This document shows positions 49,251 to 57,691 of a stretch of DNA of 64,000 nt, piece by piece (positions within the stretch are counted from its first letter, which is position 1; each line of letters opens with the position of its first letter). The translations under genes were made by a program, and so were the position numbers. The notes under the pieces are model-generated. The model saw nothing but the letters and a program-made list of their open reading frames with translations, did no database searches and was not told where the DNA came from. This DNA is from Nonomuraea thailandensis. Lineage in GTDB: Bacteria; Actinomycetota; Actinomycetes; Streptosporangiales; Streptosporangiaceae. The stretch lies in assembly GCF_024172165.1 (NCBI RefSeq), contig NZ_JAMZEB010000002.1:1178001-1242000 (forward strand), read 5' to 3'.

Positions 49251-51119
49251 TCAGCCGGGGTCGTACGAGCAGCGCAGACCGGTCCGCACGGTCGCCCGCA
49301 GCTCCGCGCCGATGACGGGATCGGCTATCGCGACCCGATCCACGGCCCGCCTGATCGCCTTGCCGACCGCCGTGCGGGCCCGCTCCTCGCTGCCGCCGAA
49401 CGTGCGCGGCCGGCCGCCCAGCCCGGCCGCCGCGGCCAGCTCCGCCACCAGCCAGTCACGCTCGGCCCGCCGCTGCTGCGCCTGCTGGGGCTGGTGGTTG
49501 GCCGCCAGCTCCGCGATCTCGGCGTCGAGCTGCGCCAGCCGGTTCCGGTACGCCCGGCCCGCCGGCCCGTCCAGCACCCGCTGGGCCGGCGCCTGCGCCG
49601 GCACGGAGTCCGGCGTCCCCGCTGCCAGGTCCGCGGCCGGGATCTCCCTGCCGGGGTTGGCCAGCAACGCCGCCAGGTGCAGCATGCCCACGCAGTGGTC
49701 CACCAGCGCGGTCCGCGCGCCCAGCTCCACCCGCCACCGCGGGCCCGCCTGGCGGCAGGTGACGCGCTCGGCCACGTGACGGGGCACGTGCATGCCGAGC
49801 GTCCCGGCCTCCTGGTCGGCCAGCGCGAGCTGCCTGCGCGCCCCCTCGTCCCTGGGCCCGTCGCGCAGCGCGAGCGCCTGGCCCAGCCGCGAGCGTGACA
49901 GCGCGACCGCGGGCCAGTGGCCCAGCGCCAGGTTCTCGTGGACGGCCCTGCGCAGGTGCGTGACCGCCAGGTCCAGGTCGCCGGTGGTGATCGCGGCCAC
50001 GCCCAGGCTGTGCCGGGCGGAGCCGAAGCAGACGATGCCCGGGCTGGTCATGACGGGCAGCGCCGCGTACGGGGCCAGCAGCGCCGCCGCCCTGCCGGCG
50101 AGCTCGGCGTCGCCCAGCAGGTCGGCCGCCTCCACGATCGCGTACATCGACATCAGCCACGTGCTCGTGCGCGGCCGGTCGGCCAGGACGCCGCGGCGCA
50201 GCCGGGCCAGCATGCCCTCGGCCAGCCGCCGGTCCCCGGCCACCGCGGCGGCCACCGCCAGGCCCGCGTACGGGGAGTCGTCCACGGCGGGCAGCGTGGG
50301 CGAGTTCAGCAGGCCGGTCAGCAGGGGGACGAGCTCGCCGATCCGGCCCTGGTACCAGCGGATGGCGGCGAGCTGGCGGACGTACCAGCCGGGCGCGTCG
50401 TGGTCGCCGGCCGCCAGGCCCCGCTCGTAGCAGGCGGCGGCGCGCTCCTCGGCGTGCTCGAACCGGCCGCCCCGGGTGCTCAGCATCACCTCGATCGCGC
50501 CGACCACGAACTCGATCGCCTGCTGCCCCTCGCCGTCCAGCGCGCCGCGCAGCTCGCCCAGGGCCCGCTCGGCGTGCGGGTCGGCCTCCAGGAGCAGGTC
50601 CACGGTGCGCCACAGCAGGCCGATGAGCAGGTCCGAGCGGCGTCCCGTACGGGAGGCCACCCCGATCAGCTCCCTGGCCAGCTCCGTCCGCCGCGCCCCG
50701 TCGTCCGGGCCGAGCATGCAGTGGTGCGCCAGGCTCAGCGCCTCGGCCAGCGCCACCGGGTCGCCGGCGGCCCTGGCCTCGGCCACCAGCGCCGTGACCG
50801 TGTCCTGGCCGCCCGTGCGGTAGTCGTCCTCGGCCGCCAGCCTGATCCGCAGCCGCAGGGCCAGCGGCGAGCCCGGGTCGAGCCGCGCCAGCGCGTCCCG
50901 CTGGCGCACGCGCACCGTCGCCGCCGCCGCGGCCGTGCGGTGCTCGTGCACCCACATCCCGCCCAGGCCGAGCGCCGCCCTGGCGAGCGCGTCGGCCTCG
51001 CCCCGGTGCGCCGCCTCCGCGTAGGCGTTGTCGAAGCGTTCGCGTGCCCGCCGCATGTCCCCCTTGACGAGCAGCGCGTGCTCTCCGTCGAGGAGAGTCC
51101 ACTCCAGTGTCTCGATCAC
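49251..51119 (-). CDS. TPR-repeat protein with LuxR/AAA-type regulator C-terminus
   Basis: This 622-residue, almost wholly helical protein has repeating 34-40-residue helix pairs (for example YAEAAHRGEADALARAALGL, AGDPVALAEALSLAHHC, TGDLDLAVTHLRRAVHEN). The last 100 residues (RLAQLDAEIAELA, then ERARTAVGKAIRRAVDRVA and VRTGLRCSYDP) match the C-terminal module I know from large actinomycete AAA/TPR regulators. There is no ATPase or HTH, so it looks like a regulator's sensor half standing alone. The GTG at 51119 was chosen because codons upstream lose the G/C third-position bias. Confidence 0.7.
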   Translation of the reverse strand: MIETLEWTLLDGEHALLVKGDMRRARERFDNAYAEAAHRGEADALARAALGLGGMWVHEHRTAAAAATVRVRQRDALARLDPGSPLALRLRIRLAAEDDYRTGGQDTVTALVAEARAAGDPVALAEALSLAHHCMLGPDDGARRTELARELIGVASRTGRRSDLLIGLLWRTVDLLLEADPHAERALGELRGALDGEGQQAIEFVVGAIEVMLSTRGGRFEHAEERAAACYERGLAAGDHDAPGWYVRQLAAIRWYQGRIGELVPLLTGLLNSPTLPAVDDSPYAGLAVAAAVAGDRRLAEGMLARLRRGVLADRPRTSTWLMSMYAIVEAADLLGDAELAGRAAALLAPYAALPVMTSPGIVCFGSARHSLGVAAITTGDLDLAVTHLRRAVHENLALGHWPAVALSRSRLGQALALRDGPRDEGARRQLALADQEAGTLGMHVPRHVAERVTCRQAGPRWRVELGARTALVDHCVGMLHLAALLANPGREIPAADLAAGTPDSVPAQAPAQRVLDGPAGRAYRNRLAQLDAEIAELAANHQPQQAQQRRAERDWLVAELAAAAGLGGRPRTFGGSEERARTAVGKAIRRAVDRVAIADPVIGAELRATVRTGLRCSYDPG

Positions 51120-51312
51120 TGGCCTTACCCCCGTGGCAGCCGGAATACCTGGCGCACCCATGGGGTGGCGGGCCTCCCACCGCTCCGCTTCCCCGGCCGA
51201 TGAACCATCGGGTGAACAACCTTGGAGACGGCTCCCGACCGTCGTCCGGTTCAATTCCACCTCAATCCGGAAATTTTCGGAACCGAATAAGCGGAGGGAG
51301 ATTTCCGGCATT

Positions 51313-51744
51313 TCAGCACACAGTGCGCCAGGCCTGCTCCTCCACCAGCTCGGTGCTGCGCCAGCCGTCGGGGGTGCGGCGCATGCGGTGATGGTAGTAA
51401 CCGCCGCCGTGCAGGAAGCCCTCGGTCCGCGCGGCCACCATCTCCCGCGTCGGGGCCAGGGTGTCGGTGAAGGGCGCGCTCACCAGGGCCTCCCCGTCGT
51501 GGAAGTCGATCCGGGCGGCGCCGATCAGGTGCAGCCTGGCCGGCCAGTGCACCAGCACCTCGGCCAGCCACGCCTTGACCTCGTCCCTGGTGCCCGTGAT
51601 GCCGCCGGAGGAGCTGTAGTCGATCACCGCGTCCTGACAGAACACCTCGTCGAGCAGGTCCCACTGCCCCGAGTCGATGGCGTACGTGTACCGCGCCAGC
51701 AGGCCGGTGATCTCTAATCGGTCGGCGAGCTCCTGAGTGTCCAT
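51313..51744 (-). CDS. SnoaL-like / NTF2-fold protein
   Basis: This 143-residue protein has an NTF2-like fold with N-terminal helices (QELADRLEITGLLARYTYAI), DLLDEVFCQDAVIDYSSSGG and later beta strands (GYYHHRMRRTPDGWRSTELV). It is of the SnoaL-like 4 type, which covers isomerases, dehydratases and ring hydroxylase small subunits; actual chemistry cannot be read. The ATG at 51744 is 15 nt downstream of the stop of the large membrane-protein gene on the same strand. Confidence 0.82.
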   Translation of the reverse strand: MDTQELADRLEITGLLARYTYAIDSGQWDLLDEVFCQDAVIDYSSSGGITGTRDEVKAWLAEVLVHWPARLHLIGAARIDFHDGEALVSAPFTDTLAPTREMVAARTEGFLHGGGYYHHRMRRTPDGWRSTELVEEQAWRTVC

Positions 51745-51759
51745 GGGTTGATCGTCGCG

Positions 51760-54420
51760 CTAAGAACGCCGGATGACCAGGCCGCTCAGCCGCTCGTCCG
51801 GCACCCGTGCCGTGAACGGGGCGCAGGGGACGCAGAAGTAGTCGCGGCCGAACGTGAGCTCCACGGCGCCCGGGGCGAGGTTGACCAGCAGGCGGTGGCC
51901 GTCCACGCTCACCGTCCTGGGATCGTGGCCCTCGGGGGCGAAGGGCCGTACCGCCTCTGCCAGCAGCCGCCGTCCCGCCGGGGTGAACGCGGCCGGGGTG
52001 AAGACGTCCCGGACCGTCAGCGCGCGGCCCTCGCGCCGGTCGTAGGTGACGGCGCGGCCGAGCTCGCCTGTCAGCGCGTACCGGACGGAGACGATCCAGG
52101 CGTCGTTACGGACGAGCACGTACGAACCGGTCAGCACGGTCGGCGCCTGCATGGCCCCGTGGTCCAGCGGGCCGGTGAACGCGGCCCCGGAGGCGAGCGG
52201 TCCGGTGGGAGCGGGGACAGGGGTCTGGGGGCCGGTGGGAGCGGGGGCCTGGGCCTGGGCCTGGCGGTGCCGTCGCAGCGCCTCGTCCACGTACGCCCGC
52301 ACCGGCGCGACCAGCGCCGCGTTGACGCGGGCCGCGTCCGGCGCGCCCGCGGCCCGCGGGTAGGAGACGTCGACGGTGAGCCCGGCCGGCCGCTCCCGCC
52401 ACCCGGCCGTGCCGATCACGAGCGGCGCCCGTTCCCGGCCCGCGAGCACCAGCGGCGCCACCGCCACCAGGGCCAGCACCACGCCTCCCGCCGACAGCGC
52501 CCTGCGCCGCACCGTGACCGCCGCCCCGGCCACCGCGAACGGCCCGGCCAGCAGCCCGAGCTGCAGCCCCGCGGGCGTGCCGAGCCCGGCCGCCGCACCG
52601 GCGAGCACCGACATGCCCCACACCGTCAGCCACGCCGCCCAGCGGCGCTCCCGTAGGTTCACCCTCGCCAGCCCCGCGTAGACCAGGGCCGCGAGCAGCA
52701 CGAGATAGGCCGGCCCGGTCAGGCCGTCCACCGGCACCCCTGCCGGCAACACGGGAAGGACCAGGAACAGCCCGCCCGGACCGGACCCCGCCACCTCGCC
52801 GGCGTCATGCATCCCGCCGAACCCCTGGACCGCGCCCGCGACCACGGCCAGGACCAGCGCGCCCCCGGCCGCCCTGGCCGCGACGAGGGCGCGCTCCCTC
52901 CTTTCCGGCACGTGCTCGCGCACCTGCTCCTTCCACGCCCGGTACTGCTCGGCCAGCTTCCCCCACGTCTGCCCGTCCTCCAGCTCCACGACCCGGACGA
53001 ACCGCGCCACCCCCACCTGCGAGTGCACGATGAACAGCACCGCCCCGAACACCGGAGCCGCGAACACCGTGAACCAGGCCGCCTCCGCCGCGGGCCAGAT
53101 CCCGGCGGGCCGCCCCCCGGTCACCGCGAGGCCCACCAGACCGCCCACGTTCCACGCCAGCCCGGCGGCCAGCGCGAGCGCCGCCACCAGCACCGGATAG
53201 GACGACACGGGAAAGACACCGGCGAGCTGCCCGCGTACCGCGACGTACACGAGCACCGCCGCCGCCACCGCGAACACCGCGGGGATCGCCCATAACCACA
53301 CCAGCGCGACCCGGCCCAGCGCCGGATCGGGCGGGGCGAGCAGCGCCACCGCCCGCACCGTCACGGGCGTCTCATCGTCGTACGTGCGCCGCGTCAGCAG
53401 CGGGAAGCGCGAGGTCACGGCCAGGCAGAAGTACGTCAGCGCGACGGCCGCCCCCGCCACCACCAGGCCCCACCGCCGGTCGGTCCGCACGGCGTCGGCC
53501 GGGCCCGGCGCTCTCTCCGTGGCGGGCAGCAGCCGTTGCACCCCGGTCGCCGCCACCGCGAGCACCAGCGGCGGCAGGGCCGTCTGCGCGGGGGTGGCCA
53601 CCAGCACCGCCGTCAGATCGCTCAGGTACTCGGCCATCCACCCGGTGCCCAGCGGCGCGGCCAGCAGCAGCTCGCGCATGCCGTGATCGATGGCCACGAC
53701 GGCCGCGTACACGACGGGCGCCACCGACAGCGCGATCCACGCCAGCACGAACGCCCTGCCGGGCCGCCCCTCCACGGGCAGCCGCCGCCGCAGCGCCTCC
53801 TCCAGCGACGCCGCCGCGACCGTCGCCAGCACCACCGCCACCTGCTCGAAATAGCTGAACGACAGCGGCAGCCAGCCCAGCAGCGGCAACCGTTCGCGCA
53901 GCAGCACGCTCCACACCACCGACCACCCGGCCGCCAGGCACGGCAACACCCACGCACGGGGCCTGAACGCCCGGCTCCGCTCCCGCCCGGCGGCGGGCAA
54001 CACCCGCGTCGCGGCCATCGCCACCGCCGCGGCCGGCAGGGCGATCGCCATCCCCCAGGCGGCGGCGTCCCCGACGTAGGGTCCGAACGGCAACCGGTGC
54101 CCCCGCGCCCACACCAGCACGGCCAGCACCCCGGCGGGCCCGCCCATCAACCCCCAGCACACGAGCAGCCCGACCCGCGACTCCCCGAACCCGGCCCACC
54201 TGTACGCCAGATACGCCCCGCCGGTCAGCATCACGCTGAACAGGACGAGCGTCACGCCCGTGCCCGCCGCCCGGCCCTGCCCCATACCGGGGAACACCAG
54301 CGCCGCCGCGACGGCCCGCTCCACCAGGAACGCGCCGACCGGCGGCAACGCGCCCAGGACGGCCAGGCCCAGCGCTGAGCCCGCGGTGGCGAGCAGAAAA
54401 GTCCGGGTCGTCTTCACCAC
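51760..54420 (-). CDS. very large polytopic membrane protein with extracytoplasmic C-terminal domain
   Basis: This 886-residue protein has roughly sixteen or more membrane helices in residues 1-640, broken by short loops, including a possible charged cytoplasmic stretch WGKLAEQYRAWKEQVREHVP. The final 220 residues lack helices and read like a DUF3298/RsiV-type extracytoplasmic domain (VSYPRAAGAPDAARVNAAL, YVLVRNDAWIVSVRYALTGE, TVRDVFTPAAFTPAGRRLLA, then GRDYFCVPCAPF). A Pro/Thr/Gly linker with PAPTGP repeats lies inside that domain. I recognise no transporter family. The start is a GTG pair at 54420/54417. Function is unknown. Confidence 0.7.
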   Translation of the reverse strand: MVKTTRTFLLATAGSALGLAVLGALPPVGAFLVERAVAAALVFPGMGQGRAAGTGVTLVLFSVMLTGGAYLAYRWAGFGESRVGLLVCWGLMGGPAGVLAVLVWARGHRLPFGPYVGDAAAWGMAIALPAAAVAMAATRVLPAAGRERSRAFRPRAWVLPCLAAGWSVVWSVLLRERLPLLGWLPLSFSYFEQVAVVLATVAAASLEEALRRRLPVEGRPGRAFVLAWIALSVAPVVYAAVVAIDHGMRELLLAAPLGTGWMAEYLSDLTAVLVATPAQTALPPLVLAVAATGVQRLLPATERAPGPADAVRTDRRWGLVVAGAAVALTYFCLAVTSRFPLLTRRTYDDETPVTVRAVALLAPPDPALGRVALVWLWAIPAVFAVAAAVLVYVAVRGQLAGVFPVSSYPVLVAALALAAGLAWNVGGLVGLAVTGGRPAGIWPAAEAAWFTVFAAPVFGAVLFIVHSQVGVARFVRVVELEDGQTWGKLAEQYRAWKEQVREHVPERRERALVAARAAGGALVLAVVAGAVQGFGGMHDAGEVAGSGPGGLFLVLPVLPAGVPVDGLTGPAYLVLLAALVYAGLARVNLRERRWAAWLTVWGMSVLAGAAAGLGTPAGLQLGLLAGPFAVAGAAVTVRRRALSAGGVVLALVAVAPLVLAGRERAPLVIGTAGWRERPAGLTVDVSYPRAAGAPDAARVNAALVAPVRAYVDEALRRHRQAQAQAPAPTGPQTPVPAPTGPLASGAAFTGPLDHGAMQAPTVLTGSYVLVRNDAWIVSVRYALTGELGRAVTYDRREGRALTVRDVFTPAAFTPAGRRLLAEAVRPFAPEGHDPRTVSVDGHRLLVNLAPGAVELTFGRDYFCVPCAPFTARVPDERLSGLVIRRS

Positions 54421-54642
54421 GCCCTGTCATGTGCCCGCCACGACCCGCGCCCGCACCGCGGTGACCCGGAACTGACCACCGCGCCAGCCCCCCGCCTCCG
54501 CGAGGTCGCATGACCGGCCCCCGCCGGCCCTCCAGCAACAGCAGCGCCCGCCCCGGCCCGCACCCCGCAGCTCAGGCGTGACGCTGCGGTCTGTGGCCCG
54601 GTGCGGCTCGTGCTTCGGAGACCTTCCGCCCAGGGAAACACG

Positions 54643-54670
54643 AAGGCCCTGGCTGATCAGCCAGGGCCTT
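54643..54670 (-). terminator. terminator of the tRNA operon
   Basis: AAGGCCCTGGCTG pairs with CAGCCAGGGCCTT as a near-perfect 28-nt palindrome, followed on the minus strand by CGTGTTTCCC. It lies just downstream of the tRNA-Val gene. The remaining gap 54421-54642 shows nothing else I can support. Confidence 0.7.
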
Positions 54671-54676
54671 GAAGTG

Positions 54677-54751
54677 TGGTGGACGATACTGGGATTGAAC
54701 CAGTGACCTCTTCCGTGTCAGGGAAGCGCTCTCCCGCTGAGCTAATCGTCC
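54677..54751 (-). tRNA. tRNA-Val (GAC)
   Basis: Full cloverleaf on the minus strand: acceptor GGACGAT/ATCGTCC, D stem GCTC/GAGC, anticodon stem CTTCC/GGAAG around CTGACAC (anticodon GAC), T arm with GGTTCAATC. Discriminator A and CCA are encoded (54680-54677). It is the last tRNA of the unit. Confidence 0.96.
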
Positions 54752-54756
54752 TCGCG

Positions 54757-54827
54757 AGGTGGCGACGGGATTTGAACCCGTGTGGACGGCTTTGCAGGCC
54801 GCTGCCTCGCCTCTCGGCCACGCCACC
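54757..54827 (-). tRNA. tRNA-Cys (GCA)
   Basis: Cloverleaf on the minus strand: acceptor GGTGGCG/CGCCACC, anticodon loop CTGCAAA (anticodon GCA), T arm with GGTTCAAATC, discriminator U as expected for tRNA-Cys. The CCA end is not encoded. It lies between tRNA-Gly and tRNA-Val. Confidence 0.95.
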
Positions 54828-54842
54828 GAGCCGGAAGCTCCG

Positions 54843-54914
54843 AGCGGAAGACGGGATTCGAACCCGCGACCCTCACCTTGGCAAGGTGATGCTCTACCAC
54901 TGAGCCACTTCCGC
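54843..54914 (-). tRNA. tRNA-Gly (GCC)
   Basis: Cloverleaf on the minus strand: acceptor GCGGAAG/CTTCCGC, anticodon loop TTGCCAA (anticodon GCC), T arm with GGTTCGAATC, discriminator U. CCA is not encoded. It is the first tRNA of the Gly-Cys-Val unit. Confidence 0.96.
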
Positions 54915-55000
54915 ATCCACCCCGTGGCTTTCACCCGGGGCGACGAGAGAACTCTAGCGAATCCTGGCCCAGTCCCCAAACTGGAATGTGCCCACCCAGG

Positions 55001-55726
55001 TCACGTGTGCCCGCCGTTGACGGTGACGCGCTGGCCGGTGACGAACGCGCCGCCCTCCGAGGCGAGGTACGACACCGCCGCCGCCACGTCCTCCGGCATG
55101 CCCATCCGCCCCAGCGGCACCTCCTCCCGGTACGCGCTCTCGTCCAGGCCCTCGTGCCGCTCCACGGGGATCCAGCCGGGCGCGACCACGTTCACCGTGA
55201 TGCCGTACGGGCCCAGCTCCCTGGCCCACACCTCGGTGAGGGCGTGCTGGGCGGCCTTGGCGGCGGTGTAGGCGGAGGTCTCGGGCAGCTTGCGGTCCAC
55301 GATGTCGGAGCCGATCTGGATGACGCGGCCGCCGCCCCGTTCCCGCATGCCCGGCAGGACCGCCTGCACGAGCAGCGTCGGGCTCTTGACGAAGAACGTG
55401 AGCTGGTCGAGGTGCGCCTGCCAGGTGAGCTCCTCGACCCCGGCGGCCGGCTGCGGGCCTGTCGCGTTGGCCACCAGCACCCCCACCGGGCCGAGCCGGT
55501 CGGCGACGGCGGCGACCAGGCCCTCGACGGCGCTCTCGTCCGTGATGTCGGCGGCGAACGCCTCGGCGACGCCGCCCGCCGCGCGGATGGAGCCGGCCAC
55601 CTGCTCGGCTCCGGCCCGGTCCGAGCGGTAGTTGACGGCCACGGCCAGGCCGTCGGCGGCCAGCCTGCGGGCGACGGCGGCCCCGAGGCCCCGCGATGCG
55701 CCGGTGACGAGCGCGACAGTTGTCAT
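55001..55726 (-). CDS. short-chain dehydrogenase/reductase (FabG-like)
   Basis: This 241-residue classical SDR has the cofactor motif TGASRGLGAAVARRL, VANATGPQP in place of the usual NNAG, catalytic Ser near IQIGSDIVDR and YTAAK (Tyr and Lys), then VNVVAPGWIPVERH and the C-terminal FVTGQRVTVNGGHT. It should reduce or oxidise a small carbonyl/alcohol substrate with NADP(H), suggested by the Arg after the second strand (NYRSD). The ATG at 55726 lies 8 nt after TAGAGT and has no Shine-Dalgarno sequence, again leaderless-like. Confidence 0.9.
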   Translation of the reverse strand: MTTVALVTGASRGLGAAVARRLAADGLAVAVNYRSDRAGAEQVAGSIRAAGGVAEAFAADITDESAVEGLVAAVADRLGPVGVLVANATGPQPAAGVEELTWQAHLDQLTFFVKSPTLLVQAVLPGMRERGGGRVIQIGSDIVDRKLPETSAYTAAKAAQHALTEVWARELGPYGITVNVVAPGWIPVERHEGLDESAYREEVPLGRMGMPEDVAAAVSYLASEGGAFVTGQRVTVNGGHT

Positions 55727-55793
55727 GGGGCCAGACTCTAACCCGGCGGCGATGAGCGGCCGAGCCGCAGGGCCCCTCCGAGCCTGGCGGCGA

Positions 55794-56993
55794 TCAGCGG
55801 CTGAACTGCAGGCCGGCCGGATGCGGCCCCTCCGTCTCCAGCCGGTACTCGCGGCCGGAGATCGCCCGGTTGTCGTCGATCACGCGCTCCGACGCCGGCT
55901 TCTCGCCGCCCATCACGGCCTCCTGCATCCGGGTGAAACGCTCGTGCGCCTCCCGCACGTACCCGGTGCCCAGCGTGGTGCAGTCGATCTGGGTGGCGAG
56001 CAGCTCGCGGATGTACCCCTTGTTCGGCTCGAACGTCACCGGCGGCGGCAGCGCGGGAGCGAGCACCTGGTCGGGATCGCGCCCGTCGAACCGCTTGAAC
56101 AGCTCGGCGGCCAGCCGCAGGTGCTCCAGCTCCATGTTGAGGTGCAGCTCCCAGATGTTCTTCACCTTGGGGTCGGACTCGGTCTCCATGAACGAGTAGT
56201 ACAGGTAGCACTCGTTGTACTCGTGGTTGAGCAACTGCTCCCACAGGCTCTCGCCGGGGTCGACCAGCGACTCGTAGTGGGTGACGTGCTCCTCCTCCAC
56301 CATCCCGATCTCCTGGTAGAGCTGCCGGGCGATCGGCTCCATGTACATCGGCCCGACGTTCATGTAGAAGTTCATCGTCTGCTGCTCGGCCGACATGATC
56401 GTCAGCGCGTGCAGCCGGGACAGCGGCTCGGTGACGCTGCGCTCGTAGGGCTGCCGCACGTTGTCCATCGGGTCGCGGTGGTGCAGGTACGTGGGGCGGC
56501 CCGGCATGACCTCGGTCAGGTTGTCGACGATCTTCTCGGCCTTGCGGTGCTCGATCATCTCGTACAGGTTGGCGTACCGGTAGAGGTGGTCGAAGTCCTC
56601 CAGGACCCCGAACTGGTAGGCCTGCCGCAGGTAATCGTCCGGCTCCATCCGGGCCACCCAGGCGGTCAGGTCCACCGCCACCTGCTCGTAGGCGATCGTG
56701 GTCTCCAGCACCGACGACGATCCCGGCAGCAGCCAGTTGACCGCCTTCTGCTGCTGCGCCTCGATGTAGCGCACCCGGGCGAGCTGCCGCTTGATCTCCA
56801 GGTCGGGGCAGTGGCGGGCGAGCTGGTGGCTGAACAGGACGGCCTCCACCTCGATCCCGTTCATGGTGATGATCCGGCACCGCGTGTACGGATCGGCGTG
56901 GTCCGGGTCGATCGGCGTGACGTTCAGCTCCCGCCAGTCGCGTAGCTGCTCGTCCAGCGGGATGCCCCGCTGCTGGAGTGGGTCGAAGGCCAT
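55794..56993 (-). CDS. ferritin-like superfamily protein
   Basis: This 399-residue, largely helical protein has possible di-iron ligand pairs: EDFDHLYRYANLYEMIEHRK, GMVEEEHVTHYESLVDP and WELHLNMELEHLRLAAELF, each of ExxH type. This resembles rubrerythrin/COQ7-like di-iron folds, but the protein is longer than ferritins and I know no characterised homologue. It opens MAFDPLQQRGIPLDEQLRDW. A hemerythrin-domain gene is divergent 102 bp away, which supports iron or oxygen chemistry. The ATG at 56993 lacks a clear Shine-Dalgarno sequence. Confidence 0.72.
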   Translation of the reverse strand: MAFDPLQQRGIPLDEQLRDWRELNVTPIDPDHADPYTRCRIITMNGIEVEAVLFSHQLARHCPDLEIKRQLARVRYIEAQQQKAVNWLLPGSSSVLETTIAYEQVAVDLTAWVARMEPDDYLRQAYQFGVLEDFDHLYRYANLYEMIEHRKAEKIVDNLTEVMPGRPTYLHHRDPMDNVRQPYERSVTEPLSRLHALTIMSAEQQTMNFYMNVGPMYMEPIARQLYQEIGMVEEEHVTHYESLVDPGESLWEQLLNHEYNECYLYYSFMETESDPKVKNIWELHLNMELEHLRLAAELFKRFDGRDPDQVLAPALPPPVTFEPNKGYIRELLATQIDCTTLGTGYVREAHERFTRMQEAVMGGEKPASERVIDDNRAISGREYRLETEGPHPAGLQFSR

Positions 56994-57029
56994 GTCGCTG
57001 CGCGTACCCGGGGCCTTCGCGGGCAACTC

Positions 57030-57051
57030 TCCGCGTTCGGTCCGCGTTCGG
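57030..57051. repeat. 11-bp tandem repeat in divergent spacer
   Basis: TCCGCGTTCGG occurs twice in a row in the 102-bp spacer between the ferritin-like and hemerythrin genes. One repeat unit is about one helical turn, so it could be a regulator site (inference). Confidence 0.6.
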
Positions 57052-57095
57052 TAAGGCGGGGCGTGCCGGGGGCGGGCCCGGGTACGGGCGCTGAC

Positions 57096-57647
57096 GTGGC
57101 TGAACAAGATGTCATCGAGCTCCTGGTGGCCCAGCACGGCCGGATCAGGGATCTGTTCGACGAGGTGGAGCAGGCGCCTCCCGACAAGGTGGCGGACGCC
57201 TTCGACCGGCTGACGCGCATGTTGTCCGTGCACGAGACGGCCGAGGAGGAGATCGTCCACCCGTACGCGCGCAGGAAGCTCGACAACGGCCACGGCGTGG
57301 TGGCCGACCGGCTGACCGAGGAGAACAGGGCCAAGCGGCTCCTGCTCGACCTGCACAAGAGCGGCGTGGACCATCCGCAGTTCTGGGACGGCCTGGCCGC
57401 GCTGCGTACGGCCGTGTCCGCGCACGCCCGCAGCGAGGAGCGCTACGAGTTCGCCAGGCTGCGCGCCCGCACCTCCGCCGTGGAGCGGCGGGCGATGGCG
57501 GCGGCGGTGCGCGCGGCCGAGGCGCTCGCGCCGGTGCGCCCGCATCCGGGGACGGAGTCCGCGACGAGGAACCTGGTCATGGGGCCGCCCCTCGTGGTCA
57601 TGGACCGGGCCCGCGAGCTGATCAGGAAGGCGCTGGGCAAGCGCTGA
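57096..57647 (+). CDS. hemerythrin HHE-domain protein
   Basis: This 183-residue protein has a hemerythrin-like four-helix bundle: LLVAQHGRIRDLFDEVEQ (first His), MLSVHETAEEEIVHPYARRK (His and Glu/His pair) and VSAHARSEERYEFARLR. Such proteins bind a di-iron centre that carries O2 or senses redox and nitric oxide. A polar C-terminal tail of 55 residues follows. I chose the GTG at 57096; another GTG 11 codons upstream is possible. It is divergent from the ferritin-like gene. Confidence 0.85.
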   Translation: MAEQDVIELLVAQHGRIRDLFDEVEQAPPDKVADAFDRLTRMLSVHETAEEEIVHPYARRKLDNGHGVVADRLTEENRAKRLLLDLHKSGVDHPQFWDGLAALRTAVSAHARSEERYEFARLRARTSAVERRAMAAAVRAAEALAPVRPHPGTESATRNLVMGPPLVVMDRARELIRKALGKR

Positions 57648-57691
57648 CCCTTCGTCACGCGTCGAAGGGTTCCCGTACTAGCGTCGCAGGT

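Noticed and set aside
54414..54641. 75-codon minus frame between the large membrane protein and the tRNAs
   Set aside because: Arg/Ser/Gly-rich with no conserved feature, no Shine-Dalgarno sequence, and it runs into the membrane-protein start. Probably non-coding spacer.
54643..54914. Integration site of a mobile element at the tRNA genes
   Set aside because: No integrase, excisionase or duplicated tRNA 3' end is found on either side.
54676..55271. Open frames across the tRNA cluster
   Set aside because: They read through three perfect tRNA cloverleafs on the opposite strand; fragments such as GIEPVTSS are the well-known false translation of tRNA genes.
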